A DNA stretch of 64,000 bases from an uncultured Ruminococcus sp. (GCA_945868475.1 CAMBLM010000002.1:124001-188000), one strand, 5' to 3'. Positions 19,678-30,179 are shown, counted from the first letter of the stretch. The notes: a model not told the origin generated them from the letters alone. Program-made: numbers and translations.

Positions 19678-20142
19678 ATGGAAAAGGAAGCTTTTAAGAC
19701 AATTGCCGAAAACCGAAAGGCACGGCATGAATACTTTATCCTCGAAAGCTTTGAAGCAGGCATTGAGCTTGTCGGAACTGAGGTAAAATCTATCCGCAGC
19801 GGCGGAGTCAACCTCAAGGACAGTTGGTGCATCATTGAGGACGGCGAACTTTTCGTGAACGGTATGCACATTTCGCCCTATGACCACGGCAATGTTTTCA
19901 ACAAAGACCCTCTGAGAGTCCGCAGACTGCTCATGCACAAGAAGCAGATAATGCAGCTTCTCGGAAAGATCAAGCAGGACGGGCTTACGCTCATTCCGAT
20001 CTCGATCTATTTCAAGGGTTCGCGCGTTAAAGTTCAGGTCGGACTTTGCAAAGGTAAAAAGCTTCACGATAAGCGTGATGATATGGCAGCGAGGGCTGCA
20101 AAACGTGATATTGAAAGAGCTGTCAAATCCCGGAACCGTTAA
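19678..20142 (+). CDS. smpB: SsrA-binding protein
   Basis: 154 aa; [31 protein letters not shown]. Confidence 0.97.
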   Translation: MEKEAFKTIAENRKARHEYFILESFEAGIELVGTEVKSIRSGGVNLKDSWCIIEDGELFVNGMHISPYDHGNVFNKDPLRVRRLLMHKKQIMQLLGKIKQDGLTLIPISIYFKGSRVKVQVGLCKGKKLHDKRDDMAARAAKRDIERAVKSRNR

Positions 20143-20159
20143 AAAAGTTCTGCATCTTT

Positions 20160-20508
20160 GGGGATGTAAAGGTTTCGACGGGGACTTTGAATCACGATAA
20201 GCGGGTAGAGGAGCGCACACTCTCAAAACGGCGCACGTTTTAAAATTAGACGACAACAATAATTTTGAATTAGCAGCTGCTTAATTGCTGCTCGTCTTGC
20301 CGTTGAGTACCACGGCTTCGGTTAAGGCGTCGACTAGTGGTGAACGCCGCAGGAAAGTGCCTGCGTTCTTGCGGTGTATTGCAGGCTACCGAGCATCATT
20401 GTGTGTTTGTTCACGATGATGCGAGGGAACGTTAATAACAAACTACACCCGTAGAAAGTTGTGTGGATAGGTTTTCGGACACGGGTTCGATTCCCGTCAT
20501 CTCCACCA
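20160..20508 (+). ncRNA. ssrA: tmRNA
   Basis: 5' GGGGATG pairs with 3' CATCTCC-ACCA including G3:U70; tag ORF GACGACAACAATAATTTTGAATTAGCAGCTGCTTAA = (A)DDNNNFELAAA*; TTCGATTCCC T-loop; follows smpB. Confidence 0.97.
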
Positions 20509-20664
20509 GAAGACCCACATATATGTGGTAAAGAGTCTATGTTTTTCATAGGCTCTTTTTCTTTTGTCTTCTTTGTGCCTATGTCCTTTATCCTTTTCTA
20601 CGATTTATAGTATAACTGCACATTGTGTATATTTTATGATAATATTGTGAATATAGAGTAAAAA

Positions 20665-20691
20665 TTAGCACTCGCTGGGTAGGAGTGCTAA
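20665..20691. promoter_or_regulatory. CIRCE operator (HrcA-binding)
   Basis: TTAGCACTC-N9-GAGTGCTAA, exact consensus. Confidence 0.85.
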
Positions 20692-20855
20692 TTTGTTTTT
20701 TGGGGGGACAGCACATATCGAAATTATTTCTCCCACAAAAATCTAAGTTAGGCTTCTTGACTTTTTTGAAAAAATGTGATAATATATTCAATGCTTACTA
20801 TGACGATATACTTTATAGACATTGAAACAAAATAGTTATCTAAGGGGATAAGTTT

Positions 20856-21611
20856 ATGCTTGATCAGTTTTCAAGAACCGAGCTTTTGTTCGGAAAAGAA
20901 GCAATGGATAAGCTGAAAGGCAGCAGGGTCGCTGTTTTCGGCATCGGCGGCGTAGGCGGATACGCTGTCGAGGCACTCGTACGAAGCGGTGTAGGTACGC
21001 TTGACCTTATTGACGATGACAAAATATGCATTACAAATCTGAACAGGCAGATCTTTGCCACACGAAGCACTGTCGGAAAATACAAGGTCGATGTTGCGGA
21101 AACGAGGGTACACGATATTTGCCCCGATATAAAGGTAAACACATACAAGTGCTTTTATATGCCGGACACGGCTGATGCGTTCGATTTCTCGGAATATGAC
21201 TACATAATCGATGCGATAGACACTGTGACGGGCAAGCTTGAGATAATAAAACGTGCAAAGGCTTTGGATATCCCCGTGATATCCTCAATGGGCGCAGGAA
21301 ACAAGCTTGATCCGACCGCTTTCCGTGTTGCGGATATTTATCAGACAAAGGTTTGTCCGCTGGCAAAGGTAATGAGATATGAACTCAGAAAGCTCGGGAT
21401 AAAAAACCTTAAAGTGGTCTATTCCGAGGAAAAGCCGATCCGTCCGATCGAAGATATGGAAATATCCTGCCGAAATCACTGCGTATGCCCTCCGGGAACT
21501 GTAAGAAAATGCACCGTGCGCCGGGATATACCGGGTTCAAATGCTTTTGTTCCGTCGGTGGTGGGACTCATTATTGCAGGAGAAGTTATAAAGGATCTTG
21601 CGAAGAACTAA
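20856..21611 (+). CDS. tcdA: tRNA threonylcarbamoyladenosine dehydratase (ThiF/HesA-type E1-like)
   Basis: RVAVFGIGGVGGYAVEALVRSG, INRQ-type motif NLNRQIFAT, DAIDTVTGKLEII. Confidence 0.9.
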   Translation: MLDQFSRTELLFGKEAMDKLKGSRVAVFGIGGVGGYAVEALVRSGVGTLDLIDDDKICITNLNRQIFATRSTVGKYKVDVAETRVHDICPDIKVNTYKCFYMPDTADAFDFSEYDYIIDAIDTVTGKLEIIKRAKALDIPVISSMGAGNKLDPTAFRVADIYQTKVCPLAKVMRYELRKLGIKNLKVVYSEEKPIRPIEDMEISCRNHCVCPPGTVRKCTVRRDIPGSNAFVPSVVGLIIAGEVIKDLAKN

Positions 21612-21619
21612 TACAAATA

Positions 21620-21656
21620 AAACAGTCCACATGGGATATCCGTGTGGACTGTTACT
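21620..21656. terminator. bidirectional terminator hairpin
   Basis: AACAGTCCACA..TGTGGACTGTT between convergent genes. Confidence 0.75.
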
Positions 21657-21681
21657 ATTATAACACCAATAATACAAAATA

Positions 21682-22515
21682 TCAGCACGTTTCGGCTGGT
21701 TCCAAAGCAGGAATTTCCTTGTGATTTCTCTCTTTTGCAGCCTTTACGCCGATAATGGCTGTGATAACTGCGATGATGCCTCCGACTATCGAGCCTACGA
21801 TAAGCACAGTCATGCCCGTTTCTTCATCGGGGACAAGGACAGAGAAAAGGCAGCTCATAAGGTTTCCTATAAAGTGGAACACAACGCAGAGCTTCCAGTC
21901 GCCCGTTACAAATCTTATTCCCATAAGTACAAGTCCGAAAACAAGCGCATAGATCATCATATTCTGCGAATGGATAAGTCCGAAGACGAGCGTTATCACC
22001 GCGATAGTGAACCAATTCGAGAAGCCGCGCTTTTTAAAGAATGTAACGAGCAGACCTCTGAAAATAAGTTCCTCGACAAACGGTGCAAAAAGTGCTGTAA
22101 AGAACATAAACGGCACTGACTGCGCAAGAAGATCCTGCGTGGAGTCGGTTTCGGTGATGCCCCTTAACGAGAGCGAGAGCGAATTTATAAGCTGAAGCAC
22201 GAAGAATGAGCCTATTGTGAACAGAACTGTAAGGCCATAGGTTTTTCCGCTCTGCCGGACGGGTGACATATCGGACATTTTCGTTTTCGAGATGAGCATT
22301 GTTAAAATTCCGCCGATAAGTGCTGCTATCTGGCTGACAACAGATATTATCATAAGCGAATCTGCGCTCGTTATATCGAATGTTTCGCCTGCGGCGGCAC
22401 TTTTTATTGCAAGCACGATACCGAGAACCATACCTGCCAAGAGCTGAACTGCGTAATACACCCAGAAGGGTACCATTGCGACAAAGAAGCTGCCGATCTT
22501 TCTTAAAACTTTCAT
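21682..22515 (-). CDS. CPBP family intramembrane metalloprotease
   Basis: AALFAPFVEELIFRGLL and HSQN.. motifs, multiple TMs. Confidence 0.9.
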   Translation of the reverse strand: MKVLRKIGSFFVAMVPFWVYYAVQLLAGMVLGIVLAIKSAAAGETFDITSADSLMIISVVSQIAALIGGILTMLISKTKMSDMSPVRQSGKTYGLTVLFTIGSFFVLQLINSLSLSLRGITETDSTQDLLAQSVPFMFFTALFAPFVEELIFRGLLVTFFKKRGFSNWFTIAVITLVFGLIHSQNMMIYALVFGLVLMGIRFVTGDWKLCVVFHFIGNLMSCLFSVLVPDEETGMTVLIVGSIVGGIIAVITAIIGVKAAKERNHKEIPALEPAETC

Positions 22516-22709
22516 AGCTGTTTCTCCTTTTGATGTTTTATTTGCGCTGTATTAATCAACTAATACAATAATACCATCATAAGTTACGTTTGTCAATAGT
22601 TTTTCTTAATTCTTTTTAAATTTTTTTTATTCTATTGAAATAACGGCGGTGATGTGATATAATTTTCTTGCAAATATTTTTGAAAATAATTTGAGAGGAA
22701 GTTGAATAA

Positions 22710-23918
22710 ATGGGAAGAGCTTTAATTATCGGCTGCGGCGGCGTTGCAAGCGTTGCTATCCACAAGTGCTGTCAGAACTCCGAGGTTTTCACGGATATTA
22801 TGATCGCATCGAGAACAAAGGAAAAGTGTGACGCTCTCAAAGCCAAGCTTGACAATATGTACGGCGGAAAGACGAACATCTCGACTGCAAAGGTGAATGC
22901 TGACAGCGTTCCCGAACTTGTTGCGCTCATGAAGGAATACAAGCCCGATGTCTGCCTTAACCTTGCGCTCCCTTATCAGGATCTTACGATAATGGACGCC
23001 TGCCTTGAATGTAAAGTTCACTACATCGACACTGCAAACTATGAGCCTGAGGACACAGCAAAGTTTGAATACAAGTGGCAGTGGGCATACCGCGAAAAAT
23101 TCGAGAAAGCAGGCATCACTGCGCTCCTCGGAAGCGGTTTTGACCCGGGTGTAACGGGTGTTTTCTGCGCTTATGCGATGAAGCATTACTTTGACGAGAT
23201 CAATTACATCGATATCCTTGACTGCAACGCAGGCGACCACGGTTATCCGTTCGCAACCAACTTCAACCCTGAGATAAACATTCGCGAGGTTTCCGCAAAC
23301 GGTTCTTACATTGAGGACGGCAAGTGGGTCGAAACCAAGCCTATGGAGATCAAGCGTGTTTACAACTTCCCCGAGGTCGGCGAAAAGGATATGTACCTCC
23401 TCCACCACGAAGAGCTTGAATCGCTTGCACTCAACATCAAGGGCATCAAGCGCATCCGTTTCTTTATGACGTTCGGACAGAGCTATCTCAACCACCTCAA
23501 GTGTCTTGAAGATGTCGGAATGACTTCTATCGTGCCTATCAATTACAATGGCATGGAGATAGTTCCGCTCCAGTTCCTTAAAGCGGTTCTCCCCGACCCT
23601 GCTTCGCTCGGTCCGAGAACAAAGGGCAAGACCAACATCGGCTGCATCATGCAGGGCAAAAAGGACGGCAAGCCTGTTAATTACTATGTTTACAACGTAT
23701 GTGTACATGAAGAATGTTATGCCGAAGTCGGCTCGCAGGCAATTTCCTATACAACGGGCGTTCCTGCGATGATCGGCGCAATGATGGTCATGACGGGCAA
23801 GTGGCAGAAGCCGGGCGTTTACAACATTGAAGAATTCGACCCAGACCCGTTTATGGACGCACTCAACAAATGGGGACTTCCTTGGAAGGAATCATTTGAT
23901 CCGGAACTTGTTGATTAA
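22710..23918 (+). CDS. saccharopine dehydrogenase family protein, likely carboxynorspermidine synthase
   Basis: 402 aa; GCGGVASVAIHKC, GSGFDPGVTGVF, GDHGYPFATNFNPEINIREVS. Confidence 0.85.
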   Translation: MGRALIIGCGGVASVAIHKCCQNSEVFTDIMIASRTKEKCDALKAKLDNMYGGKTNISTAKVNADSVPELVALMKEYKPDVCLNLALPYQDLTIMDACLECKVHYIDTANYEPEDTAKFEYKWQWAYREKFEKAGITALLGSGFDPGVTGVFCAYAMKHYFDEINYIDILDCNAGDHGYPFATNFNPEINIREVSANGSYIEDGKWVETKPMEIKRVYNFPEVGEKDMYLLHHEELESLALNIKGIKRIRFFMTFGQSYLNHLKCLEDVGMTSIVPINYNGMEIVPLQFLKAVLPDPASLGPRTKGKTNIGCIMQGKKDGKPVNYYVYNVCVHEECYAEVGSQAISYTTGVPAMIGAMMVMTGKWQKPGVYNIEEFDPDPFMDALNKWGLPWKESFDPELVD

Positions 23919-24226
23919 TTCGGAATTATTTTTGCTACGTAAATTTGTCGAAAATACCAATTTGTAGGGGCGGATTCCATATCCGCCCGACATCGGTGTG
24001 TGAAAACTCGAGAATAATAACAAAAACAGACCTGTTTTCAAAGGAAAGTTCCAATGAAAACAGGTCTTATTCGTTTATATTATAATGTCTTGCGGCGCAA
24101 AACGAAAAATTGTTCCAACGAAAAATCGCCTAAAAACCAAGGTTTGCAACGGGCGGATATAGAATCCGCCCCTACGATTTTCGTTACAAACTAACGGAAC
24201 ACAACTAATTCCGAATTCCGAATTTT
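23915..24226. repeat. composite inverted-repeat/terminator element (E4)
   Basis: AATTCGGAATT / AATTCCGAATTCCGAATT ends; GTAGGGGCGGATTCCATATCCGCCC (23963) inverted to GGGCGGATATAGAATCCGCCCCTAC (24151); core AGACCTGTTTTCA..TGAAAACAGGTCT. Confidence 0.85.
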
Positions 24227-24258
24227 TTCTTCTCCCCTCTTGTAAAAAAAACAAAAAT

Positions 24259-27027
24259 ATGTATAATAGTATATGTATGCCAACTTTTTTACGGAAAGGA
24301 AAATCGATCTTGAAAGAAAATAAAGCTCCGATCACTTTAAAATTCAATTTATGGACGTTTTTATACAGCAAGAGAATTTATATCTTCGCTTTTCTTATCC
24401 CTGCGGTGGCTCTCTTTATTGCTTACGCTTTTTTCGGGATATATCCGTTCGGGCAGGAATCAGTTCTTGTTCTTGACCTAAACGGGCAATATGTTTACTA
24501 CTATGAGAATCTGCGCGATGCTTTGCACGGAAACGGAAGCCTTGTAAACTCGTGGAGCAGAAACCTTTCGGGCGAAACGATAGGCATTTTCGCTTACTAT
24601 CTCGCCAGTCCGTTCATGCTCATCGTTATGCTGCTGCCGAGGTCGATAATGACGGCTTCGATACTCATTATGCAGCTTTGCAAGGTCGGCACGGCGAGCG
24701 TTACGATGTGCCATTTTCTCGGCAATCACAAGAAAATGAGCGGCAGCACTTCGCTCATTTTCAGTGTTATATACTCGCTTATGGCGTATATGATAGTACA
24801 GCTCATGGATCCGATGTGGCTGGACGGACTTATCTACCTGCCGCTGATATGCAAGGGCATCGACAAGCTCGTTGATGAGAAAAAATGGCTTTATCTCGTT
24901 ATTCCGCTGACTCTGATGTTCATTGCGAACTTCTACATCGGCTGGATGATCGCGATCTTCTGCATAATTTATTTTCTGGCGTATTTTTTCTTCATTTCCG
25001 ATTCGGCTGCACCGTTCAAGTTCACGAACTTTATTTACAGCGGCTCGCTTTTCGCCTGCTCGGGACTTCTTTCGGCGATATGCTCGGCATGGCTGCTCAT
25101 TCCGCTTTACTACTCGTTAAAGCTTGGCAAGTTTGAATTCTCAACGCCTAATTTTGAGATGAAAACGCAGTTCGACTTCGCTGATTTCTTCGTTGACCTG
25201 CTCCCGAATGTTTATGACACCTGCCGACCCGAGGGTTCGCCCGTTGTTTACTGCGGCGTTCTGACGATACTTCTTGTGCCGCTTTTCTTCCTCAACACGA
25301 ATATCAAGCTTCGCAAAAAGATAGGCTGCGGCTTGCTCACGCTTGTGCTTATCCTTTCGATGTATATGTCAACGATAGATATCGTCTGGCACGGATTTCA
25401 GGTTCCGAACTGGCTGCCCTACCGATATTCGTTTATGTGCAGCTTTATGTTCATCTTTATGGCTGCGCAGGCTTTCGAGCGCATTGAGGGCATCACCGCA
25501 AAAGAGATCGGCGGAATGTTCTTCGTGCTTGCGGCGTATGTTCTTTACGTTGACAAGCAGGGCCTGGAAAAAGTCACGCTCCTTGCGACGGTATGGTTCA
25601 CGATCGGCTTCGGTGCGCTTTACGCTCTGCTCGTATACCTTTACAAAAAGCACTACAATATAAAACCTGTGCCTGTCGTGATGCTCATTTTTGTCATCGG
25701 CGAGCTTATCACAAGCACGGCTTACACGCTCTTTAAAATTGACGATGACGTTGTTTACTCCAAAAATTCTTCGTATAACCGCTATATCACCCTCGGACGA
25801 AATACCGTCAGCAAGATCTACGATATGGACGAAGACCACGTTTACCGCATTGAATCGAACTACCACAGGACCGTAAATGACGCAATGGCGTTCGGATCGT
25901 TCGGCGTTTCGCACTCAAGCTCGACCCTTAATTCCGGTCCTATCGAGATGCTCCACAAGCTTGGCTTCTCCTACGGCGGACATTATATAAAGTACAAAGG
26001 CTCGACTTACCTCACAGATTCGCTCCTCGGCATAAGATACGTTATGGAAAAAGGCTCTGCAAAGCCTGATGAGGACGGCAATATCACCGTTGCCGAGAAC
26101 AAGCATTATGACAAAATGGTGCTTGCAAACGGCGACAACACCGATATTTTCTATGTTTACGAGAATCCTAACGCGCTTCCGATAGCTTTTATGGCAAGCA
26201 ATGATATCCTTGACGTATCATTGGAGGGCGATAACCCGTTTATCTGCCAGAATGCGCTTTTCTCCTCGCTTTGCACCGACACAAAGGCAGAGTATTTCAA
26301 GCAGGTCGATATTGACCGTGTTGTCCCCGAAAATGCAAAGCCGTCCACATACGGCACGCACACGAAGTATGTTCCGCGCATTGAGGGTGAAAATTCACAC
26401 ATCGAGTTTATCCTCACTGCTCCGACCGAGGATATGATGTACCTCTACTTCCCGTCGAGCTATGAGCGAAAGATAAACCTTTGGCTCAACGGTGATTTCG
26501 TTGACTATTATTTTGAGGGCGGAAACGAAGTTATACAGCCGCTCGGACGCTTCTCCGAGGGCGAAGAGCTTTCCGTCATTGCGACTATAACCGAGGAAAA
26601 GAACGAGGTATTTTTCGCAGACGAGTATTTCTATTACCTTGACGAAGAAGCATTCCAACGCTCGGTCGAGGAGCTTAAACAGCATCCGCTCGAGATAGAA
26701 AGCTTCAAGGAAAATCACATCAAGGGAACTGTAAATGCCGACAAGGACGGAATTCTTTTCACGACAATTTCGTATGAACCCGGCTGGACGATAAAGGTAG
26801 ACGGCGTAAAGACCGAGCCTGTCGAGCTTGTGGACGCACTGATAGGAATTCCCGTTTCCGCAGGCGAGCATACCATTGAAATGAGCTTCTTCCCCAAGGG
26901 AATGACAATAGGAATCATAATCAGCATGGGTGGCGTTCTTATCGTTATAACTGCTGTTGTTCTCACAAAGCGAAGCAAAAAGGAAAAAACGCTCCTCGAC
27001 AGACTTTATGAAGAGGGCAATGACTAA
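24259..27027 (+). CDS. YfhO family membrane protein
   Basis: 922 aa; multi-TM N-terminal domain, DLNGQYVYYYENLRDAL, C-terminal extracytoplasmic domain; exact start uncertain. Confidence 0.85.
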   Translation: MYNSICMPTFLRKGKSILKENKAPITLKFNLWTFLYSKRIYIFAFLIPAVALFIAYAFFGIYPFGQESVLVLDLNGQYVYYYENLRDALHGNGSLVNSWSRNLSGETIGIFAYYLASPFMLIVMLLPRSIMTASILIMQLCKVGTASVTMCHFLGNHKKMSGSTSLIFSVIYSLMAYMIVQLMDPMWLDGLIYLPLICKGIDKLVDEKKWLYLVIPLTLMFIANFYIGWMIAIFCIIYFLAYFFFISDSAAPFKFTNFIYSGSLFACSGLLSAICSAWLLIPLYYSLKLGKFEFSTPNFEMKTQFDFADFFVDLLPNVYDTCRPEGSPVVYCGVLTILLVPLFFLNTNIKLRKKIGCGLLTLVLILSMYMSTIDIVWHGFQVPNWLPYRYSFMCSFMFIFMAAQAFERIEGITAKEIGGMFFVLAAYVLYVDKQGLEKVTLLATVWFTIGFGALYALLVYLYKKHYNIKPVPVVMLIFVIGELITSTAYTLFKIDDDVVYSKNSSYNRYITLGRNTVSKIYDMDEDHVYRIESNYHRTVNDAMAFGSFGVSHSSSTLNSGPIEMLHKLGFSYGGHYIKYKGSTYLTDSLLGIRYVMEKGSAKPDEDGNITVAENKHYDKMVLANGDNTDIFYVYENPNALPIAFMASNDILDVSLEGDNPFICQNALFSSLCTDTKAEYFKQVDIDRVVPENAKPSTYGTHTKYVPRIEGENSHIEFILTAPTEDMMYLYFPSSYERKINLWLNGDFVDYYFEGGNEVIQPLGRFSEGEELSVIATITEEKNEVFFADEYFYYLDEEAFQRSVEELKQHPLEIESFKENHIKGTVNADKDGILFTTISYEPGWTIKVDGVKTEPVELVDALIGIPVSAGEHTIEMSFFPKGMTIGIIISMGGVLIVITAVVLTKRSKKEKTLLDRLYEEGND

Positions 27028-27256
27028 TAATAATGCGTAATTCGTAATTTTTAGTTGACGCAGACCTGTTTTCATTGAAAACAGGTCTGCGTTTTTATTT
27101 TATAACACTTTACAGCGTTGGACGGGTGACTGACCTCTTCAGATAATTGGATAACGGTCGAATATAGAACTCGCCCCTACGAGATGCAGGACTTTCACAA
27201 CAAATGATCGGAACAAAAATAATTCCGAATTCCTAATTCCGAATTCCGCATTAATT
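27028..27256. repeat. composite inverted-repeat/terminator element (E5, partly decayed)
   Basis: AATGCGTAATTCGTAATT / AATTCCGAATTCCTAATTCCGAATTCCGCATT ends; core GCAGACCTGTTTTCA-TTGAAAACAGGTCTGC; decayed GAATATAGAACTCGCCCCTACG. Confidence 0.75.
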
Positions 27257-27299
27257 TCCTGCATATATTTATACAAAAAACGGACGAAAGGGACTTGCT

Positions 27300-28976
27300 A
27301 TGAAAAAATCACACAAACAGGACTTTTTGGGCGGTTCGCTTATCCTCATAGCTTCGGCGGCGGTTTCAAAGGTCATCGGTGCAATATTCCGCATACCGCT
27401 TGCAAATCTCCTCGGCGGCGAGGGTATGGGGTATTTCTCGGCGGCTTACGGCATTTTTATGACGGTCTATGCCGTTTCGGTAACCGGTCTGCCGATCGCG
27501 GCGGCGAAGCTTACCGCCGAGCGGCTCGCAAACTCGGACAAGGACGGTTCTGCAAACGTCCGAAGCACGGCTCTTGCGCTTTGTGCTTTATGCGGAGCGG
27601 TGTTTACTTTGCTCACGCTCCTGCTTGCATATCCTTTTTGCGCGTATCTGAGTAAAAGTTCCCTATCTGTAATCGCTGTTGCGGCTATTGCGCCGTCCAT
27701 TCTTTTCAGCTGTATTACGGCGGTTTTCCGCGGATGTGCGGAGGGGCGGCGGAATATGTACCCCACCGCCGTTTCGCAGGTCATAGAGGCGGCTGTGAAG
27801 CTTTTATCGGGGCTTGCGCTTTGCTATGCTGTGCTGAATATGCCGCGCTCGTTTTTTGTTTTGGCAGAGGTTTTAATCAAGCGCGTTCTGCCTTTTGAAG
27901 ATATACAAAGTGCTTCTGCCGATGATCTTGTGATGCCTTTGGCGGCAGCGGCGGCTGTTCTCGGTGTAACGCTTTCTTCGGCGGCGGGACTTTTATATAT
28001 GATACTGCGCGATGCTTTCTGCAAGGAGGAAAAGCTTCGCTCTGCACCGACTCTCTCGACTGCGCGTGAACTTGCGGTGATAATGATACCCGTTGCTTTG
28101 GGTTCGCTGATAACGAATCTGACTTCGCTCATCGACCTTGCGACGATAATTTCCTGCTTAAAAAAGGCTGTCGAAGCAAAGCCGCAGCTTTTTTTGTCGA
28201 TGCTGGATGGAATTTCGCCCGAAGCGATGCCGAATTTCATTTTCGGCTGCTTTTCGGGACTTGCGGTAACGGTTTTCAACCTTATCCCGTCGTTCACGAA
28301 TATGTTCGGAAAGGGTGCAGTGCCGTTCGTAGCGGAGGGTTTTGCCAAAAAGGACAAAACGCTGATAGAGCAGGCTGTGATGCGTGTTTTTTTCACGGCA
28401 GGTTTTATTGCTGTCCCTGCAGGGCTTGGCATCTCGGCACTTGCACCGCAGATACTGACGCTGCTGTTCCCCTCGCGGAGGCTTGAAGCGTTCATGGCTG
28501 CGCCCTCGCTTCGTCTGCTCGGGTTCGGAGTGATATTTCTGTCGGTTTCGTCTGTGCTTTTCGCAGTGTTCCAGGCGGCAGGGAAAGGCGATGTTCCCGT
28601 CAAGATAATGAGTGTCGGAGTTGCGGTAAAGCTTATCCTTAACCTCGCGCTGATACCTATACCCGAAATAAACGCTTCGGGTGCGGCGATATCGACCGAT
28701 ATCTGCTATCTGCTGATAATGATCTTATCCGTTAAAGCGGTATCAAGGCTTGCGGAGATACCCCTCAGGAAGTTTTTTTCACTGCTTGCAAAGCTTGCTT
28801 TCTGCGGAGTTTTATGCGCTTCGGCGGCGGTCTTATCGCAGAATTTTTTGCAGAATTTATGGGATCCTCCGCTAACGCTGTTTATTTCAGTGCCGATCGG
28901 GGTAATATTTTACATAATAAGCACACATTTAACGGGGATTTTGACCAAAACTACGTTAAAAATGCTGATTTGCTGA
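27300..28976 (+). CDS. polysaccharide biosynthesis/SpoVB-like MOP flippase
   Basis: 558 aa; FLGGSLILIASAAVSKVIGAIFRIPLANLLGGEGMGYFSAAYGIF. Confidence 0.9.
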   Translation: MKKSHKQDFLGGSLILIASAAVSKVIGAIFRIPLANLLGGEGMGYFSAAYGIFMTVYAVSVTGLPIAAAKLTAERLANSDKDGSANVRSTALALCALCGAVFTLLTLLLAYPFCAYLSKSSLSVIAVAAIAPSILFSCITAVFRGCAEGRRNMYPTAVSQVIEAAVKLLSGLALCYAVLNMPRSFFVLAEVLIKRVLPFEDIQSASADDLVMPLAAAAAVLGVTLSSAAGLLYMILRDAFCKEEKLRSAPTLSTARELAVIMIPVALGSLITNLTSLIDLATIISCLKKAVEAKPQLFLSMLDGISPEAMPNFIFGCFSGLAVTVFNLIPSFTNMFGKGAVPFVAEGFAKKDKTLIEQAVMRVFFTAGFIAVPAGLGISALAPQILTLLFPSRRLEAFMAAPSLRLLGFGVIFLSVSSVLFAVFQAAGKGDVPVKIMSVGVAVKLILNLALIPIPEINASGAAISTDICYLLIMILSVKAVSRLAEIPLRKFFSLLAKLAFCGVLCASAAVLSQNFLQNLWDPPLTLFISVPIGVIFYIISTHLTGILTKTTLKMLIC

Positions 28977-29075
28977 AGAAATTTAAAAAAACTCTTGAAA
29001 AAATCATAATAATAGGTTAATATATTATATGTAACTGAATGCGGCTATACCTTGATCGAAAGGATATCGAACGAT

Positions 29076-29861
29076 ATGGATTTTGAATTCAAAAAAAGAT
29101 ATGATATCAATGATATGCTAAAAATTATGGCGATCCTCCGTTCCGAAAACGGCTGCCCTTGGGATAAGGAGCAGGATCACCATTCGATACGCAAGGACTT
29201 CATCGAAGAAGTATATGAAGCCGTTGAAGCTATCGACCTTGAAGATACGGAACTGCTCCGCGAAGAGCTTGGCGATGTTCTTTTGCAGGTCGTTTTCCAT
29301 TCGAGAATAGAAGAGGAAAAAGGCAGCTTTGATTTCGGCGACGTTGTGAACGAGGTCTGTCAGAAGCTCGTTATCCGTCACCCACACGTTTTCGGCACTG
29401 TTACCGTCAAGGACAGCACAGAGGTGCTTTCCAACTGGAATGATATAAAGCAGGAAACAAAGGGTCAGGAAACCTACACAGACACGCTCAGAAGCGTTTG
29501 CAGCACACTTCCTGCTCTTATGAGGGCGCAGAAGCTCGGAACAAGGGCAAAGCGCGCAGGTATGGACTTCGCAGGCGTGAACGAAGCGATCAAAGCTCTT
29601 GAAAGCGAGATCGCAGAGCTTAAAGCTGCGATCGCAGATGGAACTAACATCGAAGAAGAAATGGGCGACGTCCTTTTCTCGGCGGTGAATGTTTCAAGGC
29701 TCCTTAAAGTCGATGCGGAAGAGGCACTCACAAGATCTTCGGATAAATTCGTTGACCGATTTGCAAAAACCGAGGAATTAACAAGATGTGACGGGGCAGA
29801 TATGCGCTCCCTGAACATAGATCAGCTTGACGCTTATTGGCAGAAAGCAAAAAAACAATAA
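29076..29861 (+). CDS. mazG: nucleoside triphosphate pyrophosphohydrolase MazG
   Basis: LRSENGCPWDKEQDHHSIRKDFIEEVYEAVEAID; second MazG domain. Confidence 0.95.
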   Translation: MDFEFKKRYDINDMLKIMAILRSENGCPWDKEQDHHSIRKDFIEEVYEAVEAIDLEDTELLREELGDVLLQVVFHSRIEEEKGSFDFGDVVNEVCQKLVIRHPHVFGTVTVKDSTEVLSNWNDIKQETKGQETYTDTLRSVCSTLPALMRAQKLGTRAKRAGMDFAGVNEAIKALESEIAELKAAIADGTNIEEEMGDVLFSAVNVSRLLKVDAEEALTRSSDKFVDRFAKTEELTRCDGADMRSLNIDQLDAYWQKAKKQ

Positions 29862-29903
29862 TAATGGCGATCTCGCCACAAAAATTTATGGAGGTATAAT
29901 GTT

Positions 29904-30179
29904 ATGACAAAGGCAGATTTAATCAATGCTATTGCTGAAAAGGCAGAATTTTCTAAGAAGGATTCCGAGAAGGCTCTTAACGCAGTGATCTCTTCTATCA
30001 CAGACGCACTCGTTTCCGGCGACAAGGTTCAGATCGTTGGCTTCGGTACATTTGAAGTTCGTCAGAGAGATGCTAAGGAAGCAATCAACCCAAGAACAAA
30101 GGAAAAGATCCAGATCCCTGCAAAGAAAGCTCCTGCATTCAAGGCAGGCAAGGCTCTCAAGGACGTTGTAAACAAGTAA
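29904..30179 (+). CDS. hup: HU family DNA-binding protein
   Basis: 91 aa; GFGTFEVRQRDAKEAINPRTKEKIQIPAKKAPAFKAGKALKD. Confidence 0.97.
   Translation: MTKADLINAIAEKAEFSKKDSEKALNAVISSITDALVSGDKVQIVGFGTFEVRQRDAKEAINPRTKEKIQIPAKKAPAFKAGKALKDVVNK

Noticed and set aside
22722-23708. 328-aa minus-strand ORF
   Set aside because: Antisense to the saccharopine dehydrogenase family gene; no recognisable domain.
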